Below are positions 37,505 to 45,331 of a stretch of DNA of 64,000 nt, in pieces. A model generated the notes under the pieces. That model was not told the origin of the DNA. It ran no database searches and saw only the letters and a program-made list of their open reading frames with translations. Each line of letters opens with the position of its first letter. The stretch's first letter is position 1. This stretch comes from Pseudorhizobium pelagicum (GTDB taxonomy: Bacteria; Pseudomonadota; Alphaproteobacteria; Rhizobiales; Rhizobiaceae). Made by a program: the position numbers and the translations under genes. The stretch spans positions 124,001 to 188,000 of the forward strand of contig JOKI01000004.1 in assembly GCA_000722615.1 (NCBI GenBank), given 5' to 3'.

Positions 37505-39121
37505 ATGATCCGCAACCCGATCCTGCCGGGGTTCAATCCCGACCCGTCGATCTGCCGTGTCGGCGACGACTACTATATCGCCACCTCCACCTTCGAATGG
37601 TACCCGGGGGTGCAGATCCATCACTCCAAGGATCTGGTCAACTGGACGCTGGTGCGCCGGCCGCTGGAGCGGCAAAGCCAGCTCGATATGCGCGGCAACC
37701 CCGACAGCTGCGGCATCTGGGCGCCATGTCTGTCCTATGCCGACGGCCTGTTCTGGCTCGTTTATACGGACGTCAAGCGCTACGACGGCAACTTCAAGGA
37801 CGCCCACAACTACATCGTCACGTCGCCCACCATCGAGGGCGACTGGTCCGATCCCATCTACGTGAACTCCTCCGGTTTCGACCCATCGCTCTTCCACGAC
37901 GAAGACGGCCGCAAGTGGTTCGTCAACATGCAGTGGAACCACCGCACCGAGAGCTATGGCGGCGCGCCGAAGAGCCCGGCCTTCGACGGTATCCTGCTGC
38001 AGGAATGGGATCCGGAGACGAAGTCGCTGAAGGGGCCGATCAAGAACATCTTCGCCGGCAGCCCGCTCGGACTGGTCGAGGGGCCGCATCTCTTCAAGCG
38101 GAACGGCTGGTACTACCTGACGACGGCCGAGGGCGGTACCGGCTACGACCACGCCGTCACCATGGCCCGCTCGCGCGCGATAGACGGTCCCTATGAGATG
38201 CATCCGAACATGCATCTCATCACGTCCAAGGACGCACCCGAGGCGATGCTGCAGAGGGCAGGGCATGGGCAGTATGTCGAGACGCCTGACGGCCAAGCCT
38301 ATCATACGCACCTCTGCAGCCGTCCGATGCCGCCGAAGCGCCGCTGTACGCTCGGTCGGGAAACGGCGCTGCAGAAATGCGTCTGGAAGGACGACGGCTG
38401 GCTCTATCTCGCCCAGGGCGGCGTCGTGCCGGACGTCGAGGTTCCGCCACCGACCGATGTCGACCTGATCGAACAACCCGCGCGCATCGAGACCCGCTTC
38501 CAACCGGGTCTGCTGCCGACCGAGTTCCAGTGGCTGCGCACGCCAAAGCCGGAGCGTATCTTCAGCCTCTCGGAGCGGCCGGGCCACCTGCGTCTCTACG
38601 GCCGCGAAAGCATCGGCTCATGGTTCGAGCAGGCGCTGGTCGCGCGGCGGCAGGAGCATCACTCCTTCCGCGCCGAAACGACGATCGACTTTTCTCCCGA
38701 CACTTACCAGCAGGTGGCGGGCCTTACCCATTACTACAACCGGCACAAGTTTCATGCCCTGGTGGTGACGCTTCACGAAAAGCTCGGCCGCGTCGTCACG
38801 ATCTTCTCCTGCGCCGGTGATTTCCCCCATGGCCGGATGGTCTTTCCGGTCGACAGCGGCGTTGCGGTGCCAGACGGAGCGGTCGACCTGGCGATGGAGA
38901 TCAAGGAGAATGATCTGCAGTTCTTCTGGCGCCCTGCATCTGGTGGCGGCTGGCTGCCGCTCGGTCCGGTGCTCGATGCGGGCGTCATCTCGGATGAGGG
39001 CGGGCGGGGCGAGCACGGCTCGTTCACCGGTGCCTTTGCCGGCATGCTTGCCTTCGACACGTCTGGACGCGCCCATCCGGCCGACTTTAGCCGCTTCGTC
39101 TATGAGCACATTGAATCCTGA
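37505..39121 (+). CDS. Glycoside hydrolase family 43 beta-xylosidase
   Basis: 538 aa inverting glycosidase, cytoplasmic (no signal peptide). The five-bladed propeller carries the catalytic base D13 (GFNPDPSIC), the pKa-modulating D126 (SSGFDPSLF) and the acid E192 (LVEGPHLFK). The C-terminal half (about 330-538) is a beta-sandwich typical of beta-xylosidase subfamily members. It removes xylose from xylo-oligosaccharides, sometimes also arabinose. GGAGG lies upstream of ATG 37505. A repeat element separates it from the rest of the sugar operon. Confidence 0.91.
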   Translation: MIRNPILPGFNPDPSICRVGDDYYIATSTFEWYPGVQIHHSKDLVNWTLVRRPLERQSQLDMRGNPDSCGIWAPCLSYADGLFWLVYTDVKRYDGNFKDAHNYIVTSPTIEGDWSDPIYVNSSGFDPSLFHDEDGRKWFVNMQWNHRTESYGGAPKSPAFDGILLQEWDPETKSLKGPIKNIFAGSPLGLVEGPHLFKRNGWYYLTTAEGGTGYDHAVTMARSRAIDGPYEMHPNMHLITSKDAPEAMLQRAGHGQYVETPDGQAYHTHLCSRPMPPKRRCTLGRETALQKCVWKDDGWLYLAQGGVVPDVEVPPPTDVDLIEQPARIETRFQPGLLPTEFQWLRTPKPERIFSLSERPGHLRLYGRESIGSWFEQALVARRQEHHSFRAETTIDFSPDTYQQVAGLTHYYNRHKFHALVVTLHEKLGRVVTIFSCAGDFPHGRMVFPVDSGVAVPDGAVDLAMEIKENDLQFFWRPASGGGWLPLGPVLDAGVISDEGGRGEHGSFTGAFAGMLAFDTSGRAHPADFSRFVYEHIES

Positions 39122-39242
39122 TGTGCCACATTAGCGCTGCTGCATAACATGCTGGGGCCATTACATAAGTGTAACCTAAAATTCAGCCGGCATTCATCGG
39201 CGGAGCCTAGCCTCATCCTCGTCGACAACACGAGGAATGACC

Positions 39243-39587
39243 ATGAAGAAGCTTGTTACACTCATGCTCGCGGCCACGGTTCTGGCTGCTCCGATGGCTC
39301 AGGCGCGGGACGATCACCGACATCACGATCGCAGCCGCAATGTCGAGCGGCAGGTCAAGGTCGAGAAGAAGGTCGTGGTCAAGAAGCACCGGTGGAACAG
39401 GGGGCACAGGCTGTCCGCCGCCGAACGCCGCCACCTGCGCGATGTCAGGGACTATCACCGTTACCGGCTGTCTGCGCCGCCGCGTGGGCACCGCTGGGTC
39501 AAGGTCGACAATGATTTCCTGCTGATCGGCATTACCTCGAGGATCATTTTCGAGCATCATCGCCGCGCGATGACGTGCATAATATGA
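39243..39587 (+). CDS. Small secreted basic protein, RcnB-like
   Basis: 114 aa protein with a signal peptide (MKKLVTLMLAATVLAAPMAQA) and a mature part rich in His, Arg and Lys (DDHRHHDRSRN, RRHLRDVRDYHRYRL). The end PPRGHRWVKVDNDFLLIGI matches the RcnB family, periplasmic proteins linked to Ni/Co homeostasis. ATG 39243 is six bases after AGGA; ATG 39237 is also possible. It faces the zinc uptake genes across a terminator, so metal handling is plausible but unproven. Confidence 0.8.
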   Translation: MKKLVTLMLAATVLAAPMAQARDDHRHHDRSRNVERQVKVEKKVVVKKHRWNRGHRLSAAERRHLRDVRDYHRYRLSAPPRGHRWVKVDNDFLLIGITSRIIFEHHRRAMTCII

Positions 39588-39610
39588 AGGGCGGCACGGG
39601 CCGCCCTTTC
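39588..39610. terminator. Terminator between RcnB-like gene and znuA
   Basis: Nine-base stem AAGGGCGGC / GCCGCCCTT with an ACGG loop, starting at the stop codon of the RcnB-like gene. It can serve both convergent genes. Confidence 0.75.
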
Positions 39611-39633
39611 AATCAGTCTGTCTGCCGCTTGCC

Positions 39634-40623
39634 TCAAGCGCCTGACAGGCAGGTCTTGAGGTTTGTGGCGATCGACCGCATCAGCTCGAAATAGAGGTCC
39701 GGGCCATCGGTCAGCGTCGCCCCTTCCGGGTCGAGCGTGCCGGAGCGGGCGTTGGTGCCTTCGGTGACCACCTGAATCAGTCTCGGCTCGAACTGCGGCT
39801 CGGCGAACACGCAGGCCGCGCCGAGCTCCTTTACCTTCTCATGGATTTCCTGCACCCGTTCGGCGCCCGGAATGGCTTCCGGGCTGACGGTGACCGAGCC
39901 GGCGACACGCACGCCATAATGTGCCTCGAAATACTGATAGGCGTCGTGGAAGACGACGAAGGGCTTGTCCTTGACCGGCGCCACCGTCTCGGCGATCTCC
40001 TTGTCGAGCGCGTCGATCCTTTTGTTCAAGGTTTCAAGGTTGGACGCATAGATCGCGGCATTGTCCGGATCGGCGTCGACCAGCGCCTTCTCGATCGCGG
40101 ACGCCATCGCCTTGGCGTTCGTCGGGTCCAGCCACAGGTGCGTGTCGAACGCGTCGTGATCGTGGTGATGGTCTTCGCGGGCCTCCGCCGTCTCGTCATG
40201 CGCATGGTCGTGGCCCTCGGCATGCTCTTCGTGCTCATGCCCCTCATCGTCATGATCGTGGGCGTCGAAGGCGCCGCCCTCGCGGAAGGGCAGCTTGGTC
40301 AGGCCGTCCACGTCGTCAAGCTCGACGACCGTGGCGTCCGATGCGAGGGCCTGCAGCGGCTTCTCCAGGAAGGCTTCCATGCCGGGGCCCATCCAGAAGA
40401 CCAGATCTGCGCCTTCGACGGCGCGGGCATTGGACGGCTTCATGGTGAAGGTGTGCGGCGAGGCCGCCCCCTCGACGATCAATGTCGGCTCGCCGACGCC
40501 CTGCATGACGGCGGCGACCAGCGAATGGATCGGCTTGATCGAGACGACCACGTCAGGGGCGGCCCATGCGGCCGTTGCGCCGAAAAGGATGGAAGATGCC
40601 AGGAGGAGGGCCGGGGTTTTCAT
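39634..40623 (-). CDS. znuA: Zinc ABC transporter substrate-binding protein
   Basis: 329 aa periplasmic zinc binder. A signal peptide ending AAWA is followed by the cluster A-1 fold with metal histidines in SIKPIHSLVAAV, DTHLWLDP and VVFHDAYQYFEAHYG. A long His/Asp/Glu loop lies at about 120-155 (stretches such as DAHDHDDEGHEHEEHAEG), the mark of ZnuA versus manganese binders. AAGGA precedes ATG 40623. It is divergent from znuCB-zur with Zur-like boxes between. Confidence 0.95.
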   Translation of the reverse strand: MKTPALLLASSILFGATAAWAAPDVVVSIKPIHSLVAAVMQGVGEPTLIVEGAASPHTFTMKPSNARAVEGADLVFWMGPGMEAFLEKPLQALASDATVVELDDVDGLTKLPFREGGAFDAHDHDDEGHEHEEHAEGHDHAHDETAEAREDHHHDHDAFDTHLWLDPTNAKAMASAIEKALVDADPDNAAIYASNLETLNKRIDALDKEIAETVAPVKDKPFVVFHDAYQYFEAHYGVRVAGSVTVSPEAIPGAERVQEIHEKVKELGAACVFAEPQFEPRLIQVVTEGTNARSGTLDPEGATLTDGPDLYFELMRSIATNLKTCLSGA

Positions 40624-40660
40624 CGCTGCGTCCTTGCTGTGAGGCTTGTCTGAGACTGTA

Positions 40661-40672
40661 ATGTTATTACAT
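40661..40672. promoter_or_regulatory. Putative Zur box 1
   Basis: ATGTTATTACAT differs at one base from the palindrome ATGTTATAACAT, resembling alphaproteobacterial Zur sites. It lies 38 bases upstream of znuA. Confidence 0.75.
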
Positions 40673-40682
40673 CAATTGCGTA

Positions 40683-40694
40683 ATGCTATAACGT
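40683..40694. promoter_or_regulatory. Putative Zur box 2
   Basis: ATGCTATAACGT differs at two bases from ATGTTATAACAT. It is spaced exactly 22 bases (two helical turns) from box 1 and lies 36 bases upstream of znuC, so two Zur dimers could bind the same DNA face. Confidence 0.7.
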
Positions 40695-40730
40695 GTGTCA
40701 TAGCCTCAGGCAACAGGGCTGCAGAAAAAG

Positions 40731-41636
40731 ATGCTGATGGATACCAGGGCCGGTCCACAGGGCCGAAATCAACTCGTTGAACTCCGGCAGGCCGGGATCC
40801 GCCGCAGCGGGCGCTGGCTCGTGCGTGGCGTCGATCTCTCCATCGGCCGCGGCGAGATCCTGACGCTGATCGGCCCGAACGGCGCCGGCAAGTCGACGAC
40901 GGCCAAGCTCGTCACCGGCGTCTTGCGTGCCGACGAGGGCACGGTCCAGCGCGCCGAGGATCTGCGCATCGGCTATGTTCCCCAGAAGCTCTCCATCGAC
41001 TGGACCATGCCGCTGACGGTGCGTCGGCTGATGCGCCTGACCGGCCGTCTTGCCGACGATGATCTGACGGATGCGCTTTCCGCGACCGGCATTGCCCATC
41101 TGGTCGAGGCGGAGGTGCGCCATCTCTCCGGTGGCGAATTCCAGCGGGCGCTTCTTGCCCGGGCGATCGCCCGCAAGCCCGATCTGCTGGTGCTCGACGA
41201 GCCGGTGCAGGGCGTGGATTTCGCCGGCGAGACGGCGCTCTACGATCTCATCCGCGACATCCGCAAGACCACGGGATGCGGCATCCTGCTGATCTCGCAC
41301 GACCTGCACATGGTCATGGCCGGCACGGATACCGTCATCTGCCTGAACGGCCATGTCTGCTGCCGCGGTACGCCCGAGGCGGTCAGCCGCAGCGAGGACT
41401 ACCAGCGCCTGTTCGGCGGCAATGCCCGGGGGCTTGCGGTCTACAGCCACCGCCACGACCATACCCATCTCGACGACGGGCGGGTGCTGCACGGCGACGG
41501 ATCGATCACCGATCATTGCCATCCCGGCGACGGGCATCACGACCACGATCATCATCAGGAACACGACCATCACGGTCACGACCACCATGGCCACGACCAT
41601 GCCACGCCAGCCGGGGAGGGGAACCGCCATGCTTGA
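40731..41636 (+). CDS. znuC: Zinc ABC transporter ATP-binding protein
   Basis: 301 aa ATPase of the high-affinity zinc importer. Walker A GPNGAGKST, signature LSGGEFQRALLA and Walker B LLVLDEPVQGVD are present. The last 60 residues are strongly His-rich (HHDHDHHQEHDHHGHDHHGH), an extension seen in alphaproteobacterial ZnuC and a likely cytoplasmic zinc sink or sensor. The gene overlaps znuB by eight bases. Confidence 0.95.
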   Translation: MLMDTRAGPQGRNQLVELRQAGIRRSGRWLVRGVDLSIGRGEILTLIGPNGAGKSTTAKLVTGVLRADEGTVQRAEDLRIGYVPQKLSIDWTMPLTVRRLMRLTGRLADDDLTDALSATGIAHLVEAEVRHLSGGEFQRALLARAIARKPDLLVLDEPVQGVDFAGETALYDLIRDIRKTTGCGILLISHDLHMVMAGTDTVICLNGHVCCRGTPEAVSRSEDYQRLFGGNARGLAVYSHRHDHTHLDDGRVLHGDGSITDHCHPGDGHHDHDHHQEHDHHGHDHHGHDHATPAGEGNRHA

Positions 41637-42456
41637 CGACTTCTTCGTCCGCGCCATGGTTGCCGGCATCGGCGTTGCACTGACGACTGGCCCCCTCGGG
41701 TGTTTCGTCGTCTGGCGGCGGATGGCCTATTTCGGCGATACGATGGCGCATTCGGCGCTGCTCGGCGTTGCCATCTCGCTGCTCTTCGATCTCAACCTGC
41801 TGCTCAGCGTGTTTGCGGTAGCGGTGGCAGTCTCGCTGCTTCTTCTGTTCCTGCAGCGGCGCCAGGCGCTCTCTGCGGATGCGCTTCTCGGCATTCTGTC
41901 GCATTCGACGCTGGCGATCGGGCTTGTTCTCGTCGCCTTCATGAGCTGGGTGCGGATCGACCTCATGGCCTTCCTGTTCGGCGATATCCTGGCGGTGACG
42001 CGCGAAGACATTGCGCTGATCTGGGGTGGTGGTCTCGTCGTCCTCGCCGCCGTCGTCTGGCTCTGGCGACCGCTCGTCGCCTCCACCGTCAGCGAGGACA
42101 TCGCCGAGGCGGAGGGGCTGAAGCCGGAGCGGGCGCGGCTTCTGTTCATGCTGCTGATGGCGCTCGTCATCGCGATCTCCATGAAGATCGTCGGCATCCT
42201 GCTGATCACAGCCCTCCTGATCATTCCCGCAGCCACGGCTCGACGGTTTTCGGCCAGTCCGGAGCGGATGGCGGTCTTTGCGTCGCTGATCGGAGCGCTG
42301 GCGGTTGTCGGAGGACTGTTCGGATCCCTACATTATGATACGCCGTCGGGTCCCTCCATCGTCGTCGCCGCGCTGCTGCTGTTCATCCTCAGCCTTCTGC
42401 CGGGCAGCCGGGGGAACCGGGCCGAGGCGGCGGCCAACAGAGGAGTGCGCCCATGA
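41629..42456 (+). CDS. znuB: Zinc ABC transporter permease
   Basis: 275 aa ABC-3 family membrane protein with about eight helices, including the conserved WRRMAYFGDTMAHSALLGVA and MKIVGILLITALLIIPAATA. ATG 41629 lies inside the end of znuC, suggesting translational coupling. It ends four bases into zur. Confidence 0.94.
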   Translation: MLDDFFVRAMVAGIGVALTTGPLGCFVVWRRMAYFGDTMAHSALLGVAISLLFDLNLLLSVFAVAVAVSLLLLFLQRRQALSADALLGILSHSTLAIGLVLVAFMSWVRIDLMAFLFGDILAVTREDIALIWGGGLVVLAAVVWLWRPLVASTVSEDIAEAEGLKPERARLLFMLLMALVIAISMKIVGILLITALLIIPAATARRFSASPERMAVFASLIGALAVVGGLFGSLHYDTPSGPSIVVAALLLFILSLLPGSRGNRAEAAANRGVRP

Positions 42457-42860
42457 TTGCGCCCGCTTTGACCAAGAACCAGACGCTGGTCTTCGACGTG
42501 CTGTCGCACTCGGATGGGCCGCTCAGCGCCTATACGATTCTCGACAAGCTCCGTGACCACGGGTTTCGCGCGCCGCTGCAGGTCTACCGTGCGCTCGACA
42601 AGCTGCTCGAGCGGGGCATGATCCATCGGCTGGAAAGCCTGAACGCCTTCGTTGCGTGTGCCCACCAGGAGAAGGCCTGCTGCGGGGCACATGGCCATGG
42701 CACGGTTGCCTTTGCGATCTGCGAGAGCTGCGGACATGTCGTCGAATTCCATGACCACGCGGTGGATCACCGGCTGGACGATTGGGCCAAGCAGCGCAAG
42801 TTCAAGCCGGCGAAGACGACGATCGAGATCCGCGGCCTTTGCGAGACGTGCTCCGCATAG
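42453..42860 (+). CDS. zur: Zinc uptake regulator Zur (Fur family)
   Basis: 135 aa repressor. The winged helix lies at about 1-75 (RAPLQVYRALDKLLERGMI); the dimer domain carries cysteine pairs CESC and CETC for structural zinc and a His-rich sensor region (HAVDHRLDDW). It starts within the znuB stop (ATGA). It should repress znuA and znuCB-zur itself through the boxes at 40661-40694 when zinc is sufficient. Confidence 0.95.
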   Translation: MIAPALTKNQTLVFDVLSHSDGPLSAYTILDKLRDHGFRAPLQVYRALDKLLERGMIHRLESLNAFVACAHQEKACCGAHGHGTVAFAICESCGHVVEFHDHAVDHRLDDWAKQRKFKPAKTTIEIRGLCETCSA

Positions 42861-42915
42861 GCGCCTGCCTTGCTGTGGTGACAGACGCCAATGGTCTGCC
42901 GTTCGGCACCTGATA

Positions 42916-42949
42916 AACCTTGCGTTTTCCACCGAATTGGCGCAAGGTT
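42916..42949. repeat. 9-bp inverted repeat downstream of zur
   Basis: AACCTTGCG / CGCAAGGTT separated by 16 bases, 56 bases after zur and 74 bases before the next small gene. Could be a terminator without T-run or an operator for the downstream gene. Confidence 0.5.
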
Positions 42950-43022
42950 AATTGTCAGCAGCCGGATCAAGGGCGCTGCTGCTCCGGGGTTCACGGCCCT
43001 GGCCCCAACGAAAGGAGGACAG

Positions 43023-43253
43023 ATGTCTTCCGACCTTCATCTTTACAGCCTGTCCCGTAACCTCGCTGGTATCAGCGGCTTCGGTTACCGCGAAAACATT
43101 CAGGATCGACAGGACCGCCACTCGGTGCAGTCGTCGACCTGGGCAAACCAGCGCGTCGATGTTTCCGCTGCGGGGCCTCGAATCACGCTTCCGCTGTCCG
43201 ATACGATTGTTCTCGCAAAGCTGGGTGCGAGCCCGATGCCTTCCATTCTCTGA
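43023..43253 (+). CDS. Small hypothetical protein, 76 aa
   Basis: I do not recognise a family. Translation is well supported: ATG 43023 is preceded by AAAGGAGGACAG, one of the best ribosome sites in the window. The protein starts MSSDLHLYSLSRNLAGISG, is rich in Ser, Arg and Gln, has no signal peptide or membrane helix, and ends in a mildly hydrophobic tail (ITLPLSDTIVLAKLG). It is the first of several very small genes leading to a CspA gene. Confidence 0.65.
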   Translation: MSSDLHLYSLSRNLAGISGFGYRENIQDRQDRHSVQSSTWANQRVDVSAAGPRITLPLSDTIVLAKLGASPMPSIL

Positions 43254-43268
43254 ACAAGACGCTTCTGT

Positions 43269-43285
43269 CTCCGCCGGTGGCGGAG
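43269..43285 (+). terminator. Stem-loop after the 76-aa gene
   Basis: Seven-base stem CTCCGCC / GGCGGAG with a GGT loop, 15 bases past the stop codon; no T-run. Confidence 0.45.
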
Positions 43286-43367
43286 CGCTCAATGGTCGGT
43301 ATTTTGCCGCGTTGGGGAGGAGCAGTCCGCAAACGACCGTTCAACACGACATCATCAGGAGAGCCAA

Positions 43368-43505
43368 ATGGCCAAGGGTCAGGCAAAAAGCAACAAGGAA
43401 GTGCGAAAACCGAAGAAGGACAAGACAGCTGCAGCTGCCGTTGCCGCTCCGGGTTCGCAGGTTAAATTTGCCAACAGCACGGGCGACTTCGGGAAGAAGA
43501 AGTAG
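43368..43505 (+). CDS. Small basic Lys/Ala-rich protein, 45 aa
   Basis: Starts MAKGQAKSNKEVRKPKKDK and ends FGKKK; about a third of residues are Lys or Arg. AGGAGAGCC precedes the ATG. It resembles a short conserved protein often seen in rhizobia next to stress or ribosome-related genes, with no known function. The charge suggests nucleic acid or ribosome contact (inference). Confidence 0.7.
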   Translation: MAKGQAKSNKEVRKPKKDKTAAAAVAAPGSQVKFANSTGDFGKKK

Positions 43506-43563
43506 CCTCGGCTGATGCCGATAACCTTTGCAGCCTGTATCTGATGGTTGCCGGTTTCGCTCA

Positions 43564-43584
43564 GCGCCGCCTTGCACGCGGCGC
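43564..43584. repeat. Stem-loop in the 250-base gap after the 45-aa gene
   Basis: GCGCCGC / GCGGCGC with a seven-base loop. Nothing else in 43506-43754 is recognisable; the gap probably contains the promoter of the next gene pair. Confidence 0.4.
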
Positions 43585-43754
43585 CGACCACCACCACTTA
43601 TAAACTCATGCTTCGCTCTTCAGGCTGGCGCTGCCAAGTCTGAATGAACCATCATCTTGGTTCTGTTGCCTGCGAAACTCACGGCTCCGCGAGATGCGGA
43701 GTGCACGACAGGCCTCGCCAAGCGCAGGCCTCACCTGGATTTTAGGATACACTT

Positions 43755-43970
43755 ATGACCGACATTACCCGCCATTCGGCGGAAAGCCTGTTCCGGCGAC
43801 CGGTTGCGGAAGGCTCCAATGCGGCCAAGCTCGAAGAAGTTCGTGCTCGGCAGACGCTCAGGAGCCGCGAGCGCAAGCCAGCGGAGCGGCAGGAACGTTT
43901 GCAAAGGCGGACGCAGAGCGCTGGCGACGGCGTGTTCAGCAAGAAGGAGCCGACCCATGCGGATGTTTGA
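43755..43970 (+). CDS. Small hypothetical Arg-rich protein, 71 aa
   Basis: Unrecognised. Highly charged (NAAKLEEVRARQTLRSRERK, then PAERQERLQRRTQSA), no membrane segment, probably one long helix. AGGA lies seven bases before ATG 43755. Its end overlaps the next small gene by 14 bases in another frame, so the two are likely translated together. Confidence 0.6.
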   Translation: MTDITRHSAESLFRRPVAEGSNAAKLEEVRARQTLRSRERKPAERQERLQRRTQSAGDGVFSKKEPTHADV

Positions 43971-44202
43971 CTATAACGCCAGCGCCGGACTGTACCCCTG
44001 CAAGACGGTAAAGCGAACAAGCCGGCTCCGCTACCGCAGGTTCGATTCGGTCGCGGAAGCACTTCGCTTCGCGATGGAAGACATGCCGTCCGGGCTGCTG
44101 CGCGGATCGGTGCTCGAAGTGGAAGAAGCACGCTACGACGGCCAGCAGATGCAGAGGCTCTATGAATCGGAAGCCTATCCGCTTCCTCGCCGCAGCCTAT
44201 AG
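43957..44202 (+). CDS. Small hypothetical protein, 81 aa
   Basis: Unrecognised protein beginning MRMFDYNASAGLYPCKTVK. The central segment YRRFDSVAEALRFAMEDMP looks like a compact alpha/beta fold resembling short rhizobial proteins of unknown function that accompany CspA genes. ATG 43957 has AAGGAG nine bases upstream, inside the preceding gene. Confidence 0.65.
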   Translation: MRMFDYNASAGLYPCKTVKRTSRLRYRRFDSVAEALRFAMEDMPSGLLRGSVLEVEEARYDGQQMQRLYESEAYPLPRRSL

Positions 44203-44214
44203 CAACAAGAAGCG

Positions 44215-44239
44215 GGCGGTCGGTCCTGTAACGACCGCC
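44215..44239. terminator. Stem-loop after the 81-aa gene
   Basis: Eight-base stem GGCGGTCG / CGACCGCC with a nine-base loop, 12 bases after the stop. The remaining ~240 bases to cspA hold its promoter and a long 5' leader, as is usual for cold-inducible csp genes. Confidence 0.5.
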
Positions 44240-44477
44240 GCCGGGACGCCATCTTCGGCGTTCTGAGAAGCGCCGCTTCCGGATGCGACCCCCTTTCTCC
44301 CAAAACAAGACATTGACGTGAGAGACCTGGGGGCGTATAGAGAGACATCGATACTTTGTTTGCGATATTTGTTTTTGATGCGCTCTGCGCTCCGTAACGA
44401 ACTTCCTTCTCTCAAAAGTCGAAAACTCCGTTGGGCGTCGCTCAGCGGTGATCAATGTTGCTAAGAAAGGGTTCGTT

Positions 44478-44687
44478 ATGGCCACTGGCACAGTTAAATG
44501 GTTCAACGCCACCAAGGGCTTCGGCTTCATTCAGCCTGACGACGGCAGTGCCGACGTCTTCGTTCACATCTCTGCCGTAGAGCGTGCAGGCATGGGCTCG
44601 ATCGTTGAAGGTCAGAAGCTCGCGTTCGAACTTGAGCGCGACAACAAGTCGGGCAAGATGTCCGCAGGCCAGCTCCGCGCTGCCTAA
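44478..44687 (+). CDS. cspA: Cold shock protein, CspA family
   Basis: 69 aa OB-fold RNA chaperone. RNP1 reads KGFGFIQPD and RNP2 VFVHISAV. It binds single-stranded RNA and DNA and prevents secondary structure in the cold. AAGAAAGG precedes ATG 44478. A strong terminator follows 54 bases after the stop. Confidence 0.95.
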   Translation: MATGTVKWFNATKGFGFIQPDDGSADVFVHISAVERAGMGSIVEGQKLAFELERDNKSGKMSAGQLRAA

Positions 44688-44741
44688 GGCTTTTGGCCGC
44701 CGATGACCACGAATGTACTGGCGTGGCGGCAATAAGTTTCG

Positions 44742-44769
44742 AAAGGCCAGGCGCAAGTCTGGCCTTTTT
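44742..44769 (+). terminator. Intrinsic terminator of cspA
   Basis: Nine-base stem AAAGGCCAG / CTGGCCTTT with an eight-base loop, running into TTTTT. Confidence 0.92.
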
Positions 44770-44869
44770 GCGTTCACCAGTCCCTGCCGGACGGTGATCT
44801 GCGTCGGTTCCACCCGGAAGCGGTGGGAGCCAGAAGAGCCAACCTAAACGAGATCCAAAGGAATATCTG

Positions 44870-45250
44870 TTGAAACACCCTAACGATAACGGCTTTGCTG
44901 AACGCCGCACCACGGCTGCAGAAGCGAAGCGACAGCTTCTGGCAAAGTTTGCATCGGCTCCAAAGCCCACCGATCCTGAAATGCAGGAAAAGCTGGCTGC
45001 CCGCGAAGCAGTGAGCCTCGCCCGCGAAGCACGGCGTGCCGAACGCGAAGCGCAGAAGGCAGCGGAGAACGAGCGATTGCTGGCCGAGGCCGGCGCCGAG
45101 GCGGCTGCGGCCGAGGCCGAGGAAAAGGCAGTTGCGGAAGCCCGTCAGGCTGAGGTTGCCGACCGCGTTTCGCGCGTCGTGGCAGACGAAGCAGCCCGCA
45201 AGGCGGAACGTGACCGCCGCTATGCTGCCCGCAAGGCCCGCAAGTCCTGA
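44870..45250 (+). CDS. DUF6481 family protein
   Basis: 126 aa, almost entirely helical and charged: an N-terminal HPNDNGFAERRTTAAEAKRQL segment typical of the family, a long Ala/Glu/Arg coiled stretch, and a basic tail RRYAARKARKS. The function is unknown. Translation starts at TTG 44870 after AAAGGA. It lies between cspA and a fatty acid desaturase. Confidence 0.8.
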   Translation: MKHPNDNGFAERRTTAAEAKRQLLAKFASAPKPTDPEMQEKLAAREAVSLAREARRAEREAQKAAENERLLAEAGAEAAAAEAEEKAVAEARQAEVADRVSRVVADEAARKAERDRRYAARKARKS

Positions 45251-45331
45251 TCCATTGCTGTTGCGCCCGCACGTCGGGCGCAATCAACCATTCTGGCAGG
45301 CAGCTGCCGATCCATCAAATACCGGAAAATT

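Noticed and set aside
43379..43597. Minus-strand frame with a Fis-like HTH-looking segment
   Set aside because: Overlaps the better supported 45-aa gene, has no ribosome site, and the similarity is to one short stretch only.
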